A stretch of DNA of 36,741 nucleotides from contig AUXH01000132.1 in NCBI GenBank assembly GCA_000482145.1, positions 1 to 36,741 of the forward strand, given 5' to 3'. Position numbers and translations under genes: made by a program. The notes under the pieces were generated by a model. It made no database searches, was not told the DNA's origin, and saw only the letters and a list, made by a program, of their open reading frames with translations. Below, piece by piece: positions 1-8,493 of the stretch. The DNA is from Strigomonas culicis. Lineage: Eukaryota > Euglenozoa > Kinetoplastea > Trypanosomatida > Trypanosomatidae. Every line of letters starts with the position of its first letter. The first letter of the stretch is position 1.

Positions 1-983
1 ACGTAGCCGCCGTCCTCGCCGTCCTCGCCGGGGGCCTGCTGCCGCGCCAGCTGCTCCCCGTGCTGCTCCAGCACCGCCAGCAGCAGGTCCAGCACGGCCG
101 ACTCGCCGCTGGGCGCGCGCGGGGGGTCGGCCGCCGCCGCCGCGTCCGGCGCCGTCCACAGCGTCGGGCCCTCCGCCGCCGCGGGGCGGATGCGCTTCTG
201 CCGCGGCGGCGTGCGGCGCGTGCTGCCCCACGCCGCGGGCACATCCGCGCGGTAGGAGGCGAAACAGGTCGGGTGGTGGGCGCCGAGCGCCGCCAGCCGC
301 GCGGCGCCCGCCTGCCCCGCGGGGGCCAGGTAGTACACGCGGTGCGTCGCGGCGAGCGCGCGGCCGGCCCAGTACGCGCGCGGCGCCACGAAGCTGTACG
401 CGAGATAGAGCGCGGCGCCACCGTCGGCGCCGGGCCGCAGCAGCAGCTGTTGCGTCTGCCGCTCGTACATCAGCGCCGCGCGCAGCCCGGCCCCACCGCC
501 GCCGGCGCCGCGCGGCAGCAGCAGCAGGTAGTAGGGCGGCGTCGCGTGGACGTCCTCGCGCGCCGCGGTGCTGTCCGTCGCGAGCTGCACAGCGGGCGGC
601 CCCGCCGGCGTCGGCACCGCGGCGAGGCGCAGCGACGCGTACGTGTCCTCCAGCCGCGGCAGCAGCAGCGCCGCCTCGTCCCCGGCGGCCGCGCGCTGCC
701 GCACGGCGGCGTCGCGCGCCGGCGGCGAGAGGTCGAAGGCGGGGCCGCGCAGCGACAGAAGGGGCGCGTCGCGCGGCGCCAACGGCCGCCGCCGCCGCGC
801 CAGCTTCAGCAGCAGCCCCTTCACGTTCGGCGCGAGCTCGTTGAAGGCGAAGGTGCGCGCGGTGCGGCCCAGCGGCACGCGGCGCACCAGCCGCTGCACC
901 TGCTGCAGGCCCAGCAGCGTGGCGACCAGCGACGAGGCAGGAGGCGGCGGCGGCGGCGCGCCGCAGCTAACGGTCCGACGCAT
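1..983 (-). CDS. Unknown Ala/Arg/Pro-rich protein, C-terminus cut by window edge
   Basis: An open frame runs on the minus strand from the ATG at 983 to the window edge without a stop, so at least 327 residues are present and the C-terminus is missing. I do not recognise the family. The N-terminus (MRRTVSCGAPPPPPP) is Pro-rich. A more ordered-looking stretch follows at about residues 20-70, with FAFNELAPNVKGLLLKLAR at about 45-63. A second block at about 155-235 has several Tyr/Leu-rich segments (TPPYYLLLLPRG, LMYERQTQQLLL, RVYYLAPAG). The tail is Ala- and acid-rich. Codons are almost all G or C at third position. The start is uncertain: an out-of-frame ATG at 1005 opens a 12-codon upstream frame, and the first AG after the pyrimidine tract (about 1012-1050) falls at 966-967, inside the frame. 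It is the last gene of the unit seen here and lies downstream of EXO1. Confidence 0.6.
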   Translation of the reverse strand, partial: MRRTVSCGAPPPPPPASSLVATLLGLQQVQRLVRRVPLGRTARTFAFNELAPNVKGLLLKLARRRRPLAPRDAPLLSLRGPAFDLSPPARDAAVRQRAAAGDEAALLLPRLEDTYASLRLAAVPTPAGPPAVQLATDSTAAREDVHATPPYYLLLLPRGAGGGGAGLRAALMYERQTQQLLLRPGADGGAALYLAYSFVAPRAYWAGRALAATHRVYYLAPAGQAGAARLAALGAHHPTCFASYRADVPAAWGSTRRTPPRQKRIRPAAAEGPTLWTAPDAAAAADPPRAPSGESAVLDLLLAVLEQHGEQLARQQAPGEDGEDGGY

Positions 984-1633
984 GGCCCGCCCACCGACAC
1001 CACATGCAGTGAAAAGAAGGAGAACGCGAAGCGCGGAAGGGAGGTGCACAACGTATGAAGAGTGTTTGGAATCCCCTGTAGCGCTCTCTCTCCTTCTCTG
1101 CTTGTTTGTCTGATCCTTTAAAAGGCAAAACGATGTGCTGAGGCGGGTGATGGTTCCCTGTATAGTGAGAGAAAGGAAAGAGATATGTACATTTGCGCTG
1201 CTCACGATACGCACACGATAGGCTACAAAAAGGTTGGTGAGCCCAGCAGTGCTCTCTTTTTCTTTTTTTTTTGATGGAGTTGGTTGTGAACGAGAGGTCA
1301 GCGTTTTTTTTTTGTGTGTCTCCATTATAGTTTTTTAATCGAACAGAGAACGCTTCAACAACAGAAAGAAAAAAGGTAGCAAATGCTTCTATGTGTGGAC
1401 ACAAGCCATCTCGAGTGCCTTGAATGACGGTGCAAAAAGGAATGAACAGAGCAGCTATACGACTGTAAAGAAAAAAAAAGGGCACGCAAAAAAGAAAAAT
1501 AATAAAAAAGAGTAGGAATCACTTCTCCATTCCATTATTATACTATTTCACCGATGCCATCCCTTTTCTTTTTCGTTTTCTTTTTTTATGATGATGATGA
1601 TGATTCGTGCTTCCACGGGTGCGATTCTCAGAC
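984..1633. other. Intergenic region between EXO1 and the left-edge gene
   Basis: This gap has low GC and many A or T runs. The minus strand is pyrimidine-rich at about 1465-1512 and again at 1012-1050, just before the next start codon; the latter is the likelier splice signal. A 172-codon frame that spans most of the gap has random-looking composition and runs into the downstream gene, so I do not call it. No RNA gene is evident. Confidence 0.5.
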
Positions 1634-3679
1634 TCAGTTGCTCGTCTTCTTCCCTTGAAAGGTGCACTGGTCGAAAAAGGAGGCGGCGGCGGCCCGCAGC
1701 GCGCCGCGAGGTATCTTCGGCTTCGGCGCGCGGCTCGGCTCGCAGACCGCCGCCTCCCCTCCCACGTCCTCCGCCGGCCGCTCGTTCTCCGCGTCGCTGT
1801 CGCGCCGCCCTCCCTCCCCTGGCGGCGGCAACGGTGGCGCGACGGCGGGCACCGGCGCCTCCGCGCAGCTCGCGTCGCGGCTGTCGTCCGTGACCACCAC
1901 CACCTCCGCCTGCTCCGCCGCGCGGCCCCGCTTGCCGGCCGTCGAGCGCGGGGGGCGGAAGCGCCCACACGCAGGCGGCGCGCGGACGGGCGCTGCCGGC
2001 TCCGCCCCCCGCGCGCCGCTCGTGCCGAGGACGCACTTGACGAAGACCGAGTGCGGCTCGCTGCCGTCGGCCGGCGGCGCGGCCACCGGTGCGGTCGGCT
2101 CGCCGCTCTCCTCCGCCTCGCCTTCGCTGTCCGTGGCGGACCACGGGCGGTCGGTCAGCACCGCGCACCCGCGCAGGAAGTGCTTCGAGCGCACGATGGT
2201 CACCGCCGCCGGCGGCGGGGCCGCGCCGCGCGCGCCGCCGCAGAAGCCATGCGCCACCTGCACCTTCTGCAGCGGCCCCGCGAAGGCGACCGCGCCGTCC
2301 GCGCCGGGGCGCACCACGACCCTGCCGGCGCGGATGCCGTCGAAGCCGCGGCAGGTGCGCAGCACGGTCTGGCCCTGCCGCGTGCGGCGCAGGTAGCGCT
2401 GCAGGCAGGCGCGGTACGTCCCCTTGTAGAAGGTGAGCGACTGCGGGTCGAAGAGGCAGTCCCCGCACACGCTGAGCGCGGTTTCGGCGGACCACATCTC
2501 GCCGATGAGGTGTGTCTTGACGCGCGCCGGCGCGCCGCCGGGCTCGGCCGCGGCCGGCGGCGGGTGGTAGTACCGCAGCGCCTTGCTGCGCGGGCAGTAC
2601 ACAATGTGGTGCGCGAAGCAGTAGAAGGCCGCGGTGAGCTCCTGCCGATACGCCTCGAGGCGGTCCTCCGTGAAGCCGTACTGCCGGTGCAGCTGCTGCA
2701 GCATCTCCGGCCACGTGCGCACGCTGGTGATGAGCCGGAAGGCCTTCTTCACGCCGATGCCGCTGAGGTTGTCCGCGTAGTCGCAGCCGCTCATGACGCA
2801 GCCGAGCAGGAAGCGGTCGTGCGCGAAGGCGCCGGGCTGGTGCCGCAGCAGCGGCGCGCCCGCGGGGGGGCCGGCGACCGTGGCGCCGCTGCCGCGGCGG
2901 CCGCCGCCGAGGCCCGCGTCCGCCATCGCCGCGTAGAAGGCGGCGGCGCCCTCGGGCGGGCGCAGCACGTGGCAGGCCCCGGTCGTGGTGTTCAGCTTCG
3001 AGATGACGCACGGGCAGAGGTACGCGATGAGGTCCGAGTCCTCCGAGACGCCCGCCGCGACGTAGCCCTCGCGGCAGAGGTAGGCGATCTCGGCGTCGGC
3101 CTCGTACGGGGCGACGAGGCACTCGACCTGCCGCTCCTCGCGCAGCACCTGGATGACGACGTGCGCCATCTCGGTCGAGATATCGACCGCCTTGGACAGG
3201 TGCTCCAGCGCGCGCTCGAAGCTCGGCGACGTGCGCCGCACGCTGCCCTCGCGCAGGTAGAGCTCCTCCAGCAGCTGCAGCGCGCGCCGCAGGTGCTCCT
3301 CCCGCGCCTGCCGCCGCACCGCGTTCGTCTTGTGCTTGATCGGCATCTCCGCACCGTCGAAGACGCACACGGGGATGAGGCCGTAGCGCCGCAGCCCCTC
3401 CACGCTCTGCACCATGTAGTCGATGAAGTTGTCGCGCAGCACCAGCACGTCCTCCAGCGACAGCGGCTCCACCGCGGCGGCGCCGCCGCCGTGCAGGTGC
3501 GAGTACTTGCTGCGCAGGTACGCCTGCAGCTGCTCCAGGTCCACATCGACGCTGTGCAGCACGCCGCGGTGCAGCCACACGTACATGTCGATCGCCACCC
3601 GCTGCCCGCTGAAATGGCTGACGTGGCGGTCGGTCGCCGTGTAGTCGTGGAGTGCCTTCCACAGGCCCTTAATACCCAT
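1634..3679 (-). CDS. EXO1: Exonuclease 1 (XPG/FEN1/RAD2-family 5' nuclease)
   Basis: The predicted 681-residue protein is a 5'-to-3' double-strand exonuclease and flap nuclease of nuclear mismatch repair and DNA end resection. The mature N-terminus MGIKGLWKAL has the invariant Gly2 of the family. The N-region carries VAIDMYVWLHRG (D31) and CVFDGAEMPIKHKT (D108). The I-region carries APYEADAEIAYL (E193, D195) and SEDSDLIAY (D214, D216). GCDYADNLSGIGVKKAF (D300) is the metal ligand plus helix-2-turn-helix DNA clamp. All expected acidic ligands are present. EXO1 is favoured over FEN1 because of the WLHRG motif and the long disordered tail. A Gly-rich insert at about 252-285 sits inside the nuclease domain. 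The C-terminus has an aromatic SFFDQCTF segment that could be a degenerate PCNA-binding motif, but it lacks the usual Gln. The tail from about 470 is low-complexity and acidic. Confidence 0.95.
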   Translation of the reverse strand: MGIKGLWKALHDYTATDRHVSHFSGQRVAIDMYVWLHRGVLHSVDVDLEQLQAYLRSKYSHLHGGGAAAVEPLSLEDVLVLRDNFIDYMVQSVEGLRRYGLIPVCVFDGAEMPIKHKTNAVRRQAREEHLRRALQLLEELYLREGSVRRTSPSFERALEHLSKAVDISTEMAHVVIQVLREERQVECLVAPYEADAEIAYLCREGYVAAGVSEDSDLIAYLCPCVISKLNTTTGACHVLRPPEGAAAFYAAMADAGLGGGRRGSGATVAGPPAGAPLLRHQPGAFAHDRFLLGCVMSGCDYADNLSGIGVKKAFRLITSVRTWPEMLQQLHRQYGFTEDRLEAYRQELTAAFYCFAHHIVYCPRSKALRYYHPPPAAAEPGGAPARVKTHLIGEMWSAETALSVCGDCLFDPQSLTFYKGTYRACLQRYLRRTRQGQTVLRTCRGFDGIRAGRVVVRPGADGAVAFAGPLQKVQVAHGFCGGARGAAPPPAAVTIVRSKHFLRGCAVLTDRPWSATDSEGEAEESGEPTAPVAAPPADGSEPHSVFVKCVLGTSGARGAEPAAPVRAPPACGRFRPPRSTAGKRGRAAEQAEVVVVTDDSRDASCAEAPVPAVAPPLPPPGEGGRRDSDAENERPAEDVGGEAAVCEPSRAPKPKIPRGALRAAAASFFDQCTFQGKKTSN

Positions 3680-4330
3680 GAGTCTCTATAGAATAGTCTA
3701 GTGGTGATTATGTGAAAAAGAAAAAAAAACTCAACAAACAAACGAAGAAGAAAAAAAAGTGCTGCTACTAGAGCTGTGTGATGAAAGTGGGAGGGCAGAG
3801 TAGAACAGGATGGTCATGCCGGACAGTTTTTTTGTTTCTAGAACGTAGAATGTAACAAATAGTCACTTTCAAACATAGTGTTCTCCTTTTTTTTTACCTT
3901 CTGATTGTTGTTGATGTGCTTGTTTTTATTTTTTATTCTTGGAACTAAGATTGAAAAAAAAAGGTGCTTTGACAAGTGTTATAAAATAAAAAAACAAACA
4001 AAAAGTCTTGTTGTGAGAACTTCGCTTCATCTTGCACAGGTGTGCTAACGAGTACATCACAAAGAACTGGAGACAAAAAAAAAACAATAAGGATCAAAGG
4101 TACAAATAATACACAGATAACCGTAGAATGATGAAAATACAATAATAGTAGAAGAAAAAAAGAACAGAAATGAGAGATGCGTAAGACACATTTTTACTTG
4201 TTTTGTTTTTGTTGTTGTTGTCAATCATTCTCTCTCTTTTTTTTTTTTTATGAGTACATGTTCTTGTGTAGTTTTCACGTGCCTCTCAATCCCCTCATCT
4301 CCGTGCCTCTCCCACCTGTGCAGTTCCCCT
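3680..4330. other. Intergenic region between membrane-protein gene 1 and EXO1
   Basis: AT-rich spacer of 651 bases with repeated A-runs and T-runs. It should hold the 3' UTR of the gene at 4331-5125 and the splice signal of EXO1. Frames inside it look random. I see no RNA gene. Confidence 0.5.
3698..3729 (-). promoter_or_regulatory. Predicted trans-splice acceptor of EXO1
   Basis: On the minus strand a T/C tract (3714-3729) is followed by the first AG at 3699-3698. This would give EXO1 an 18-base 5' UTR in addition to the spliced leader. The call rests on the usual tract-then-first-AG rule. Confidence 0.55.
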
Positions 4331-5125
4331 CTACGGGTATGGGTACGGGTAGTAGTTGCGGAAGCACTGGCTGTTGTTGAGGCCGGCGCTGCCGCTCATC
4401 GAGGGGGCGCGCAGCGACGCCGTGTACGCGAAGGGCTCGCGCGTCGCGTACATGGCGCGCGACGAGGGGCCGCAGCTCAGCGGCAGCAGCGGCGACGGCT
4501 CCGCAAAGAAGGCGCCGCGCTGCGAGGCGAACCCGCCGCCCGGGCCCGGGCTCAGCGACCGACGCAGCGACGCGGTCCGCGGGGTGGGGTGGTCGAACGG
4601 CACCGGCAGCAGCGGCGGCGGCAGCGCGCGGCGGCTGCTGCTGCTGCTGCTGGACGCGAGTGGCGGCGGCGGCAGCCCGAGCAGCGACGCGGTCGGCGAC
4701 AGCGGCATGTTGTAGTACGGCAGCGCGTAGGGCGGCGTGTTGGAGGCGGTGGAGGAGAAGGGCTCGTGCGGCAGATAGGCGGGGCTGGGCCGCCGGCCGT
4801 CGAGCGCCAGGCAGCGCTGCGACGGCAGCGGCGTCGCCCGCGGCCGCCGCGCGCGCGGCTGCTCCTGCAGAAGTTGCTCCACGCGGCGGTTCACCGCGTG
4901 CCGCACGCGGCAGCGGTCGCCCGGAAGGAGGCGCCACAGCCGCGTGATGTACATGAAGGTGAGTGCGAGCGTGGTGCAGGCGTAGGCACGCGCCGCCGGC
5001 ACGCGGACGATGAGGCCCACGCAGGTGCCCCACGCCGCGAGCACCACCACCACCTCCGCCACGAAGGCGATGAGGGGGTATCCGTCCCAGATCCGTCGGC
5101 GCGTGAGACCGTCACAACCACCCAT
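4331..5125 (-). CDS. Two-span membrane protein, tandem paralog A (DGYP/RLWRL family)
   Basis: The 264-residue protein begins at the ATG at 5125; an in-frame extension upstream has only a TTG. The N-terminal 70 residues hold WDGYP, two hydrophobic segments (about residues 17-38 and 44-60) separated by VRVPAARA, then RLWRLLPGDR. The rest is a long Ser/Pro/Ala-rich tail with a six-unit CTG-encoded Ser run, two related motifs (HEPFSSTASN and REPFAYTASL) and a Tyr/Pro-rich end (NYYPYPYP). The membrane core aligns without gaps to the next gene upstream (5995-6765), so the two are tandem paralogs. I do not recognise the family and assign no function. A two-helix hairpin with both ends on one side is inferred, with the tail probably cytosolic and modifiable. 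The minus strand is pyrimidine-rich from about 5130 to 5190 with no AG before the ATG, so the splice site is probably near 5252. Confidence 0.8.
   Translation of the reverse strand: MGGCDGLTRRRIWDGYPLIAFVAEVVVVLAAWGTCVGLIVRVPAARAYACTTLALTFMYITRLWRLLPGDRCRVRHAVNRRVEQLLQEQPRARRPRATPLPSQRCLALDGRRPSPAYLPHEPFSSTASNTPPYALPYYNMPLSPTASLLGLPPPPLASSSSSSSRRALPPPLLPVPFDHPTPRTASLRRSLSPGPGGGFASQRGAFFAEPSPLLPLSCGPSSRAMYATREPFAYTASLRAPSMSGSAGLNNSQCFRNYYPYPYP
4635..4652. repeat. (CTG)6 trinucleotide repeat in coding sequence
   Basis: Six perfect CTG units on the plus strand. On the minus strand they read as AGC and encode most of the poly-Ser run in the tail of the membrane protein at 4331-5125. Confidence 0.9.
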
Positions 5126-5848
5126 GGCAAGCGAGGGAAAGAGCGGCGCGGAGGGGGGGAGCAAAAAAAAAATAAAAGAGGAAGCGGGAAAGGAAAACGG
5201 CCAACAATCGTTCAGTTTGATGGCGGACCGTGGATGTCGGAAGGTTGTTTGCTGTGTGCCTTGGTGTTCTGCTGTCGCTGAGCGTAGGTGTGAGTGTATG
5301 CACTGCGTGTACGGGAAAGTGCTTCTTTCAAACCGTACAGCATGGAATAGGAAAGTGAAAGAAGAAAGGGAAGAAAAGAGAAGAGAAAAAGAAATAAACA
5401 GGAAATTTTTCTGTATTCTATCTTTCTTTTCTTCGTTATCATACTCACTTTAACGCATGCAGCACAAAGCCTAAACGCAAAAATACAGAAAGAGTTTTTT
5501 TTTATATATATACAGTATCAGTGTTCAAAAAAAAAATGCCAAGAAGGTGGAAGAAAGAAAAAAAAAGGTCAAGATACAAAAAACAAAATACAATAATAAT
5601 AATTGTCCTTCCTGTATTCACGGAGGATCTAAAAGAAAACTTCTTATGGCAGAAAAAAAAAACAAATAAAACGAACCTAAGAATAGGAGAGACATAACTC
5701 CCTTTATTCTCTGAATGGAAGTAAAAAAAAAAAAGAGAGATAATAAAGTAATAATAATACTTTAAAAAAAAAAGGTACAGTACACGCACATTTATTGAAT
5801 ACTATTCGGTGGTTGTTAACAACAAAACCACCTTCTTTGACTCTATAG

Positions 5849-5886
<38 letters not shown>

Positions 5887-5994
5887 TCGAGAAAGATGTA
5901 CATGTTATGTTGAGAGGCCGTTGGCATTGTTATCCGTTTTTGTTTTGTTTTTGTTTGTTTGTTTTTTTCCTTGAAGCCTCCTGCCTCCCACACC
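5126..5994. other. Intergenic region between the two paralogous membrane-protein genes
   Basis: Longest gene-free stretch inside the cluster (869 bases). The half next to the downstream gene is purine-rich on the plus strand, i.e. pyrimidine-rich on the transcribed-sense strand (about 5130-5190 and 5350-5400). The other half is very AT-rich and ends in a TA/GA microsatellite. A 95-codon minus-strand frame at 5502-5789 is Phe/Ile/Tyr-rich, as expected from AT-rich DNA, and is not called. Confidence 0.5.
5849..5886. repeat. Compound microsatellite (TA)11(GA)8
   Basis: Perfect TA dinucleotides at 5849-5870 continue directly into GA dinucleotides at 5871-5886. It lies in the 3' flank of the gene at 5995-6765. 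Confidence 0.95.
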
Positions 5995-6765
5995 TTAGCC
6001 CATCCACACGCGCGGACGGCGGTGGCTGTGGGAGGAAAGTGTCGGTGCGTCGACCGTCACCTGATCGTCGGTGCAGCAGTCTCGCGCGGTGTCCAAGGGC
6101 GACACCGTCACCGCGGTCGAGTGGCCGGTCAGCAGGCTGTGGAGCGGGCTGCGCGACATGGGGAAGGGGTTGTGCGACGCGGGGAAGGAGGGCGTGTCGT
6201 AGGGCTCGTGGCGGCCGCCGTCCGCGTCGACGTCGCGCTGGCAGCGCATGCTCTCGCGCAGCGACACGTGCCGCAGGAACTGCTGCGAGCTCTCCAGCGC
6301 CGCCGGGATGTGGAAAGTCGGCGACGGCGGCACCGGCGTGTACCACGCCATGGCCGCCGGCAGCTCCTCCATCTCGATCTCCGCGACGGACGGCTGGAGC
6401 TGCGCCGCCTCCGGCACTGGGCGGGAGGGGGCCGCCGCCGCCGCCTTCGCCGCGTCGCGCGGCGGGACCGCGTCCGCCACGAGGCACAGCTCGACGCCGT
6501 GCCGCATGCGCTCGCCGGGCCACAGCCGCCACAGCCGCAGCAGGCTGAGCGAGGAGAGGAAGAGCAGGACGGCGACGACCGGCCGCGCGCTCCGCACGGT
6601 GCACAGCAGCACAATGAAGACGAGCGCGAGCGGCGCGAAGACCGCCAGCTCGATGGCGTAGCCCGCCATCGGATAGCCATCGTACATAAGACCGTTCTTC
6701 ACGTACTGGACGACGTCCGCAGCGATCCCTTTCGCCTTGTCGGTCAAGTAAGACAGCATCTGCAT
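5995..6765 (-). CDS. Two-span membrane protein, tandem paralog B (DGYP/RLWRL family)
   Basis: The 256-residue protein starts MQMLSYLTDKAKGIAADV, an amphipathic segment that paralog A lacks. YDGYP follows at about residues 28-32. Two hydrophobic stretches then occupy about residues 37-57 and 63-76, separated by TVRSARP, and RLWRLWPGERMRHGV follows. Between DGYP and RLWRL there are exactly 44 residues, as in paralog A, with a shared Glu at position 7 and a shared Ala-Arg at positions 28-29 of that interval. The soluble tail is Ser/Pro/Ala-rich and acidic in places. It contains HEPYDTPSF followed by MSRSPLHSLL, matching HEPF and MPLSPTASLL in paralog A. Function is unknown. Shared tail motifs suggest common partners or phosphorylation sites (inference). 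Either initial ATG (codon 1 or 3) could be used. Confidence 0.8.
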   Translation of the reverse strand: MQMLSYLTDKAKGIAADVVQYVKNGLMYDGYPMAGYAIELAVFAPLALVFIVLLCTVRSARPVVAVLLFLSSLSLLRLWRLWPGERMRHGVELCLVADAVPPRDAAKAAAAAPSRPVPEAAQLQPSVAEIEMEELPAAMAWYTPVPPSPTFHIPAALESSQQFLRHVSLRESMRCQRDVDADGGRHEPYDTPSFPASHNPFPMSRSPLHSLLTGHSTAVTVSPLDTARDCCTDDQVTVDAPTLSSHSHRRPRVWMG

Positions 6766-7191
6766 TTTGAGGGGAGCGCCTGTTTGCTGTGTTGGGTGGG
6801 GAGAGTGAACGAGTAAAATGGAATACGAATAATAGTAATAGCAAAAAAAAAAGGGGGAGTGCCACGTAGCCTTAAGGTGAAGCGTGAAGAGTGAACTTTG
6901 TGGTGAAAGAGAGAAAGAGAGAAAGGGAAGGAGTGAAACAAGGCAAGTTGCATCATAGTGCGAAAAATGTGTGTGCTAACACGAATAATAAAACCGGATG
7001 AGTGATAACGTATAAATAAATAAATAAAAACTGCAAACGATTGCACACCAACGGTATATAAGAATTAGTCCAGTATTTAGTTGTTAGTTAGTTTACTCGT
7101 ATGTCATTAAAACAGCTTTAAACGGCGATAAGTATACAGATTGGAAGAGAGAAGCGGCAGAAATGGAGAAAAGGAAGGCCGCCACCGCCGC
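6766..7191. other. Intergenic region upstream of paralog B
   Basis: A 426-base AT-rich spacer. Plus-strand purine runs at about 6840-6857 and 6900-6935 are pyrimidine tracts in the sense direction and would serve the gene at 5995-6765. Nothing else is apparent. Confidence 0.45.
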
Positions 7192-7848
7192 CTACAGCTT
7201 TTTCTTCTTCTGCGGATGGTCCTGCTGCTTCTGGCGCTTATGCGTCGGCGCCTTCGCCGCCTCCTGCCGCTGCCGCTTGTGCGCGCGCCACAGACTCTCG
7301 TCGTAGCGCCGCACGCCCTCCACAAAGACAGGCAGCATCTCCCGCAGGGTGGTCGCGGCGCGCCCCGCGCCGGCCTCGCCGCGGGCCCCGTCCGCAGCCG
7401 TGCGGAACTCGTAGAGCGCCGCGAGGCCGCGCGCGCGCCCCGCGGCGGCCGCCGCCTGCACCTCCTCGAGTGGCAGCGGCCGCTCCGCCGCGTGCCGGGC
7501 GTCCACAACCTGCTGCGTGTGGTGCTCCAGCTCCCGCTGCCGGTCGGCCTCCGCCTCCTCCGAGGTGCGCTCGGGGTCCGGCGGCGCCGCCGCCAGCCAG
7601 CTCGCGGCGTCGGGCGCGGCCGCGGTCAGACCGCCGTCCTCTACGAAGTCAAACGCGAACTGCTCCGTGTCGTCCAGAAAGAGCGCCGCGCGGCGCCGCC
7701 CGCGGCTGCGCTCCTCCGCGGTGGTGCCCATGCCCTCACTGCCGGGGTCAGCCGACGGCGACGGCGGCACCTTCGGCGGCGAGCTAGACTTAGCGGGTGG
7801 CGCCTCCGGTGCGCCCCCGTCCGTCGCTGCGTGGTCTGCCTTGGCCAT
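7192..7848 (-). CDS. Unknown protein with basic, probably nuclear-targeting C-terminus
   Basis: The 218-residue protein starts MAKADHAATDGG. The first 45 residues are Pro/Ser/Ala-rich and look disordered. RRRAALFLDDTEQFAFDF at about 51-68 is the first ordered-looking element. A Glu/Arg/Ala-rich, probably helical segment covers about 90-190 and includes LREMLPVFVEGVRRYDESL. The last 40 residues are strongly basic (AHKRQRQEAAK, THKRQKQQ, PQKKKKL). The polybasic clusters resemble nuclear or nucleolar localisation signals. I cannot place it in a family. It lies between Rictor and the membrane-protein pair, and its neighbours say nothing about its role. The coding assignment rests on the uninterrupted frame, GC-rich third positions and coherent protein composition. 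Confidence 0.65.
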   Translation of the reverse strand: MAKADHAATDGGAPEAPPAKSSSPPKVPPSPSADPGSEGMGTTAEERSRGRRRAALFLDDTEQFAFDFVEDGGLTAAAPDAASWLAAAPPDPERTSEEAEADRQRELEHHTQQVVDARHAAERPLPLEEVQAAAAAGRARGLAALYEFRTAADGARGEAGAGRAATTLREMLPVFVEGVRRYDESLWRAHKRQRQEAAKAPTHKRQKQQDHPQKKKKL

Positions 7849-8493
7849 GGGGAGGGTGACTAATCAATTTTGGTGTTTCGTCTTTTTGGTTGTTGTTGTT
7901 CTTGTCAATTGCGACGGCTCTACAGAAAAAGAAAGGATAGAAGTAAAGAAGAAAAGTAGTGGTGGAGAAGGGCTCTGGTGCTACATGGACATGAGAAACA
8001 GCTCGGCTATTACTTCAAGAAGCGAAGGGTTTTGTGTTGAAACGAACTTTCATATCGTGTTAGTGTCACTGTTTTTTGTTTCGTTAAGTGATTCTTCCAA
8101 AAGGGAAAAAGAGAACAAGAAGAAATAGATTCGATATCCAAAGATATGTATGCAAAAGTCTAATTGAACAGAAAAAAAAGAGTTCTTTCTTTCCTTTAAT
8201 CGCAGCCCTTGACGGTAGAGAAGTGGACAACAAAAAAAAGACAGTATCAACTTCACCAACAGAAAAATGAAGAAGAACAAGGCTTTCAACAACGTAACTA
8301 CGAATGTACACAACATTCCATCGCCATCCACCATTTGACTTCACTGACAGTCTCTGTCTCGTTCCCTTTTCCTCCCTGTTCTTTAATTTTTCATAGCAAT
8401 ATGAAAAAAAAAATGGAAAGCATAGAGAAGAGACAGAACGTTATCCTCAAAAAGGGAGAAAAAAGGAAGCTTGGTCTGCACGCATCCAGGTCC
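7849..8493. other. Intergenic region between Rictor and the basic unknown gene
   Basis: A 645-base spacer with lower GC than its flanks. Plus-strand purine-rich stretches (about 7925-7965 and 8100-8127) are sense-strand pyrimidine tracts. Short frames on both strands have random composition. No RNA gene is seen. Confidence 0.45.

Noticed and set aside
60..1058. Long plus-strand frames opposite the left-edge gene, EXO1, Rictor, RPGRIP1L-like and PPR genes
   Set aside because: They arise because very GC-rich antisense DNA lacks stop codons. The proteins are Arg/Ala/Gly/His-rich without domains, while the opposite strand has recognisable proteins.
967..1485. A 172-codon minus-strand frame in the EXO1 downstream spacer
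   Set aside because: Random-looking composition in AT-rich DNA, and its end runs out of frame into the start of the left-edge gene.
5502..5789. A 95-codon Phe/Ile/Tyr-rich frame that could be a small membrane protein
   Set aside because: It lies in homopolymer-rich spacer DNA, and its residues follow from T-rich sense codons rather than a membrane topology.
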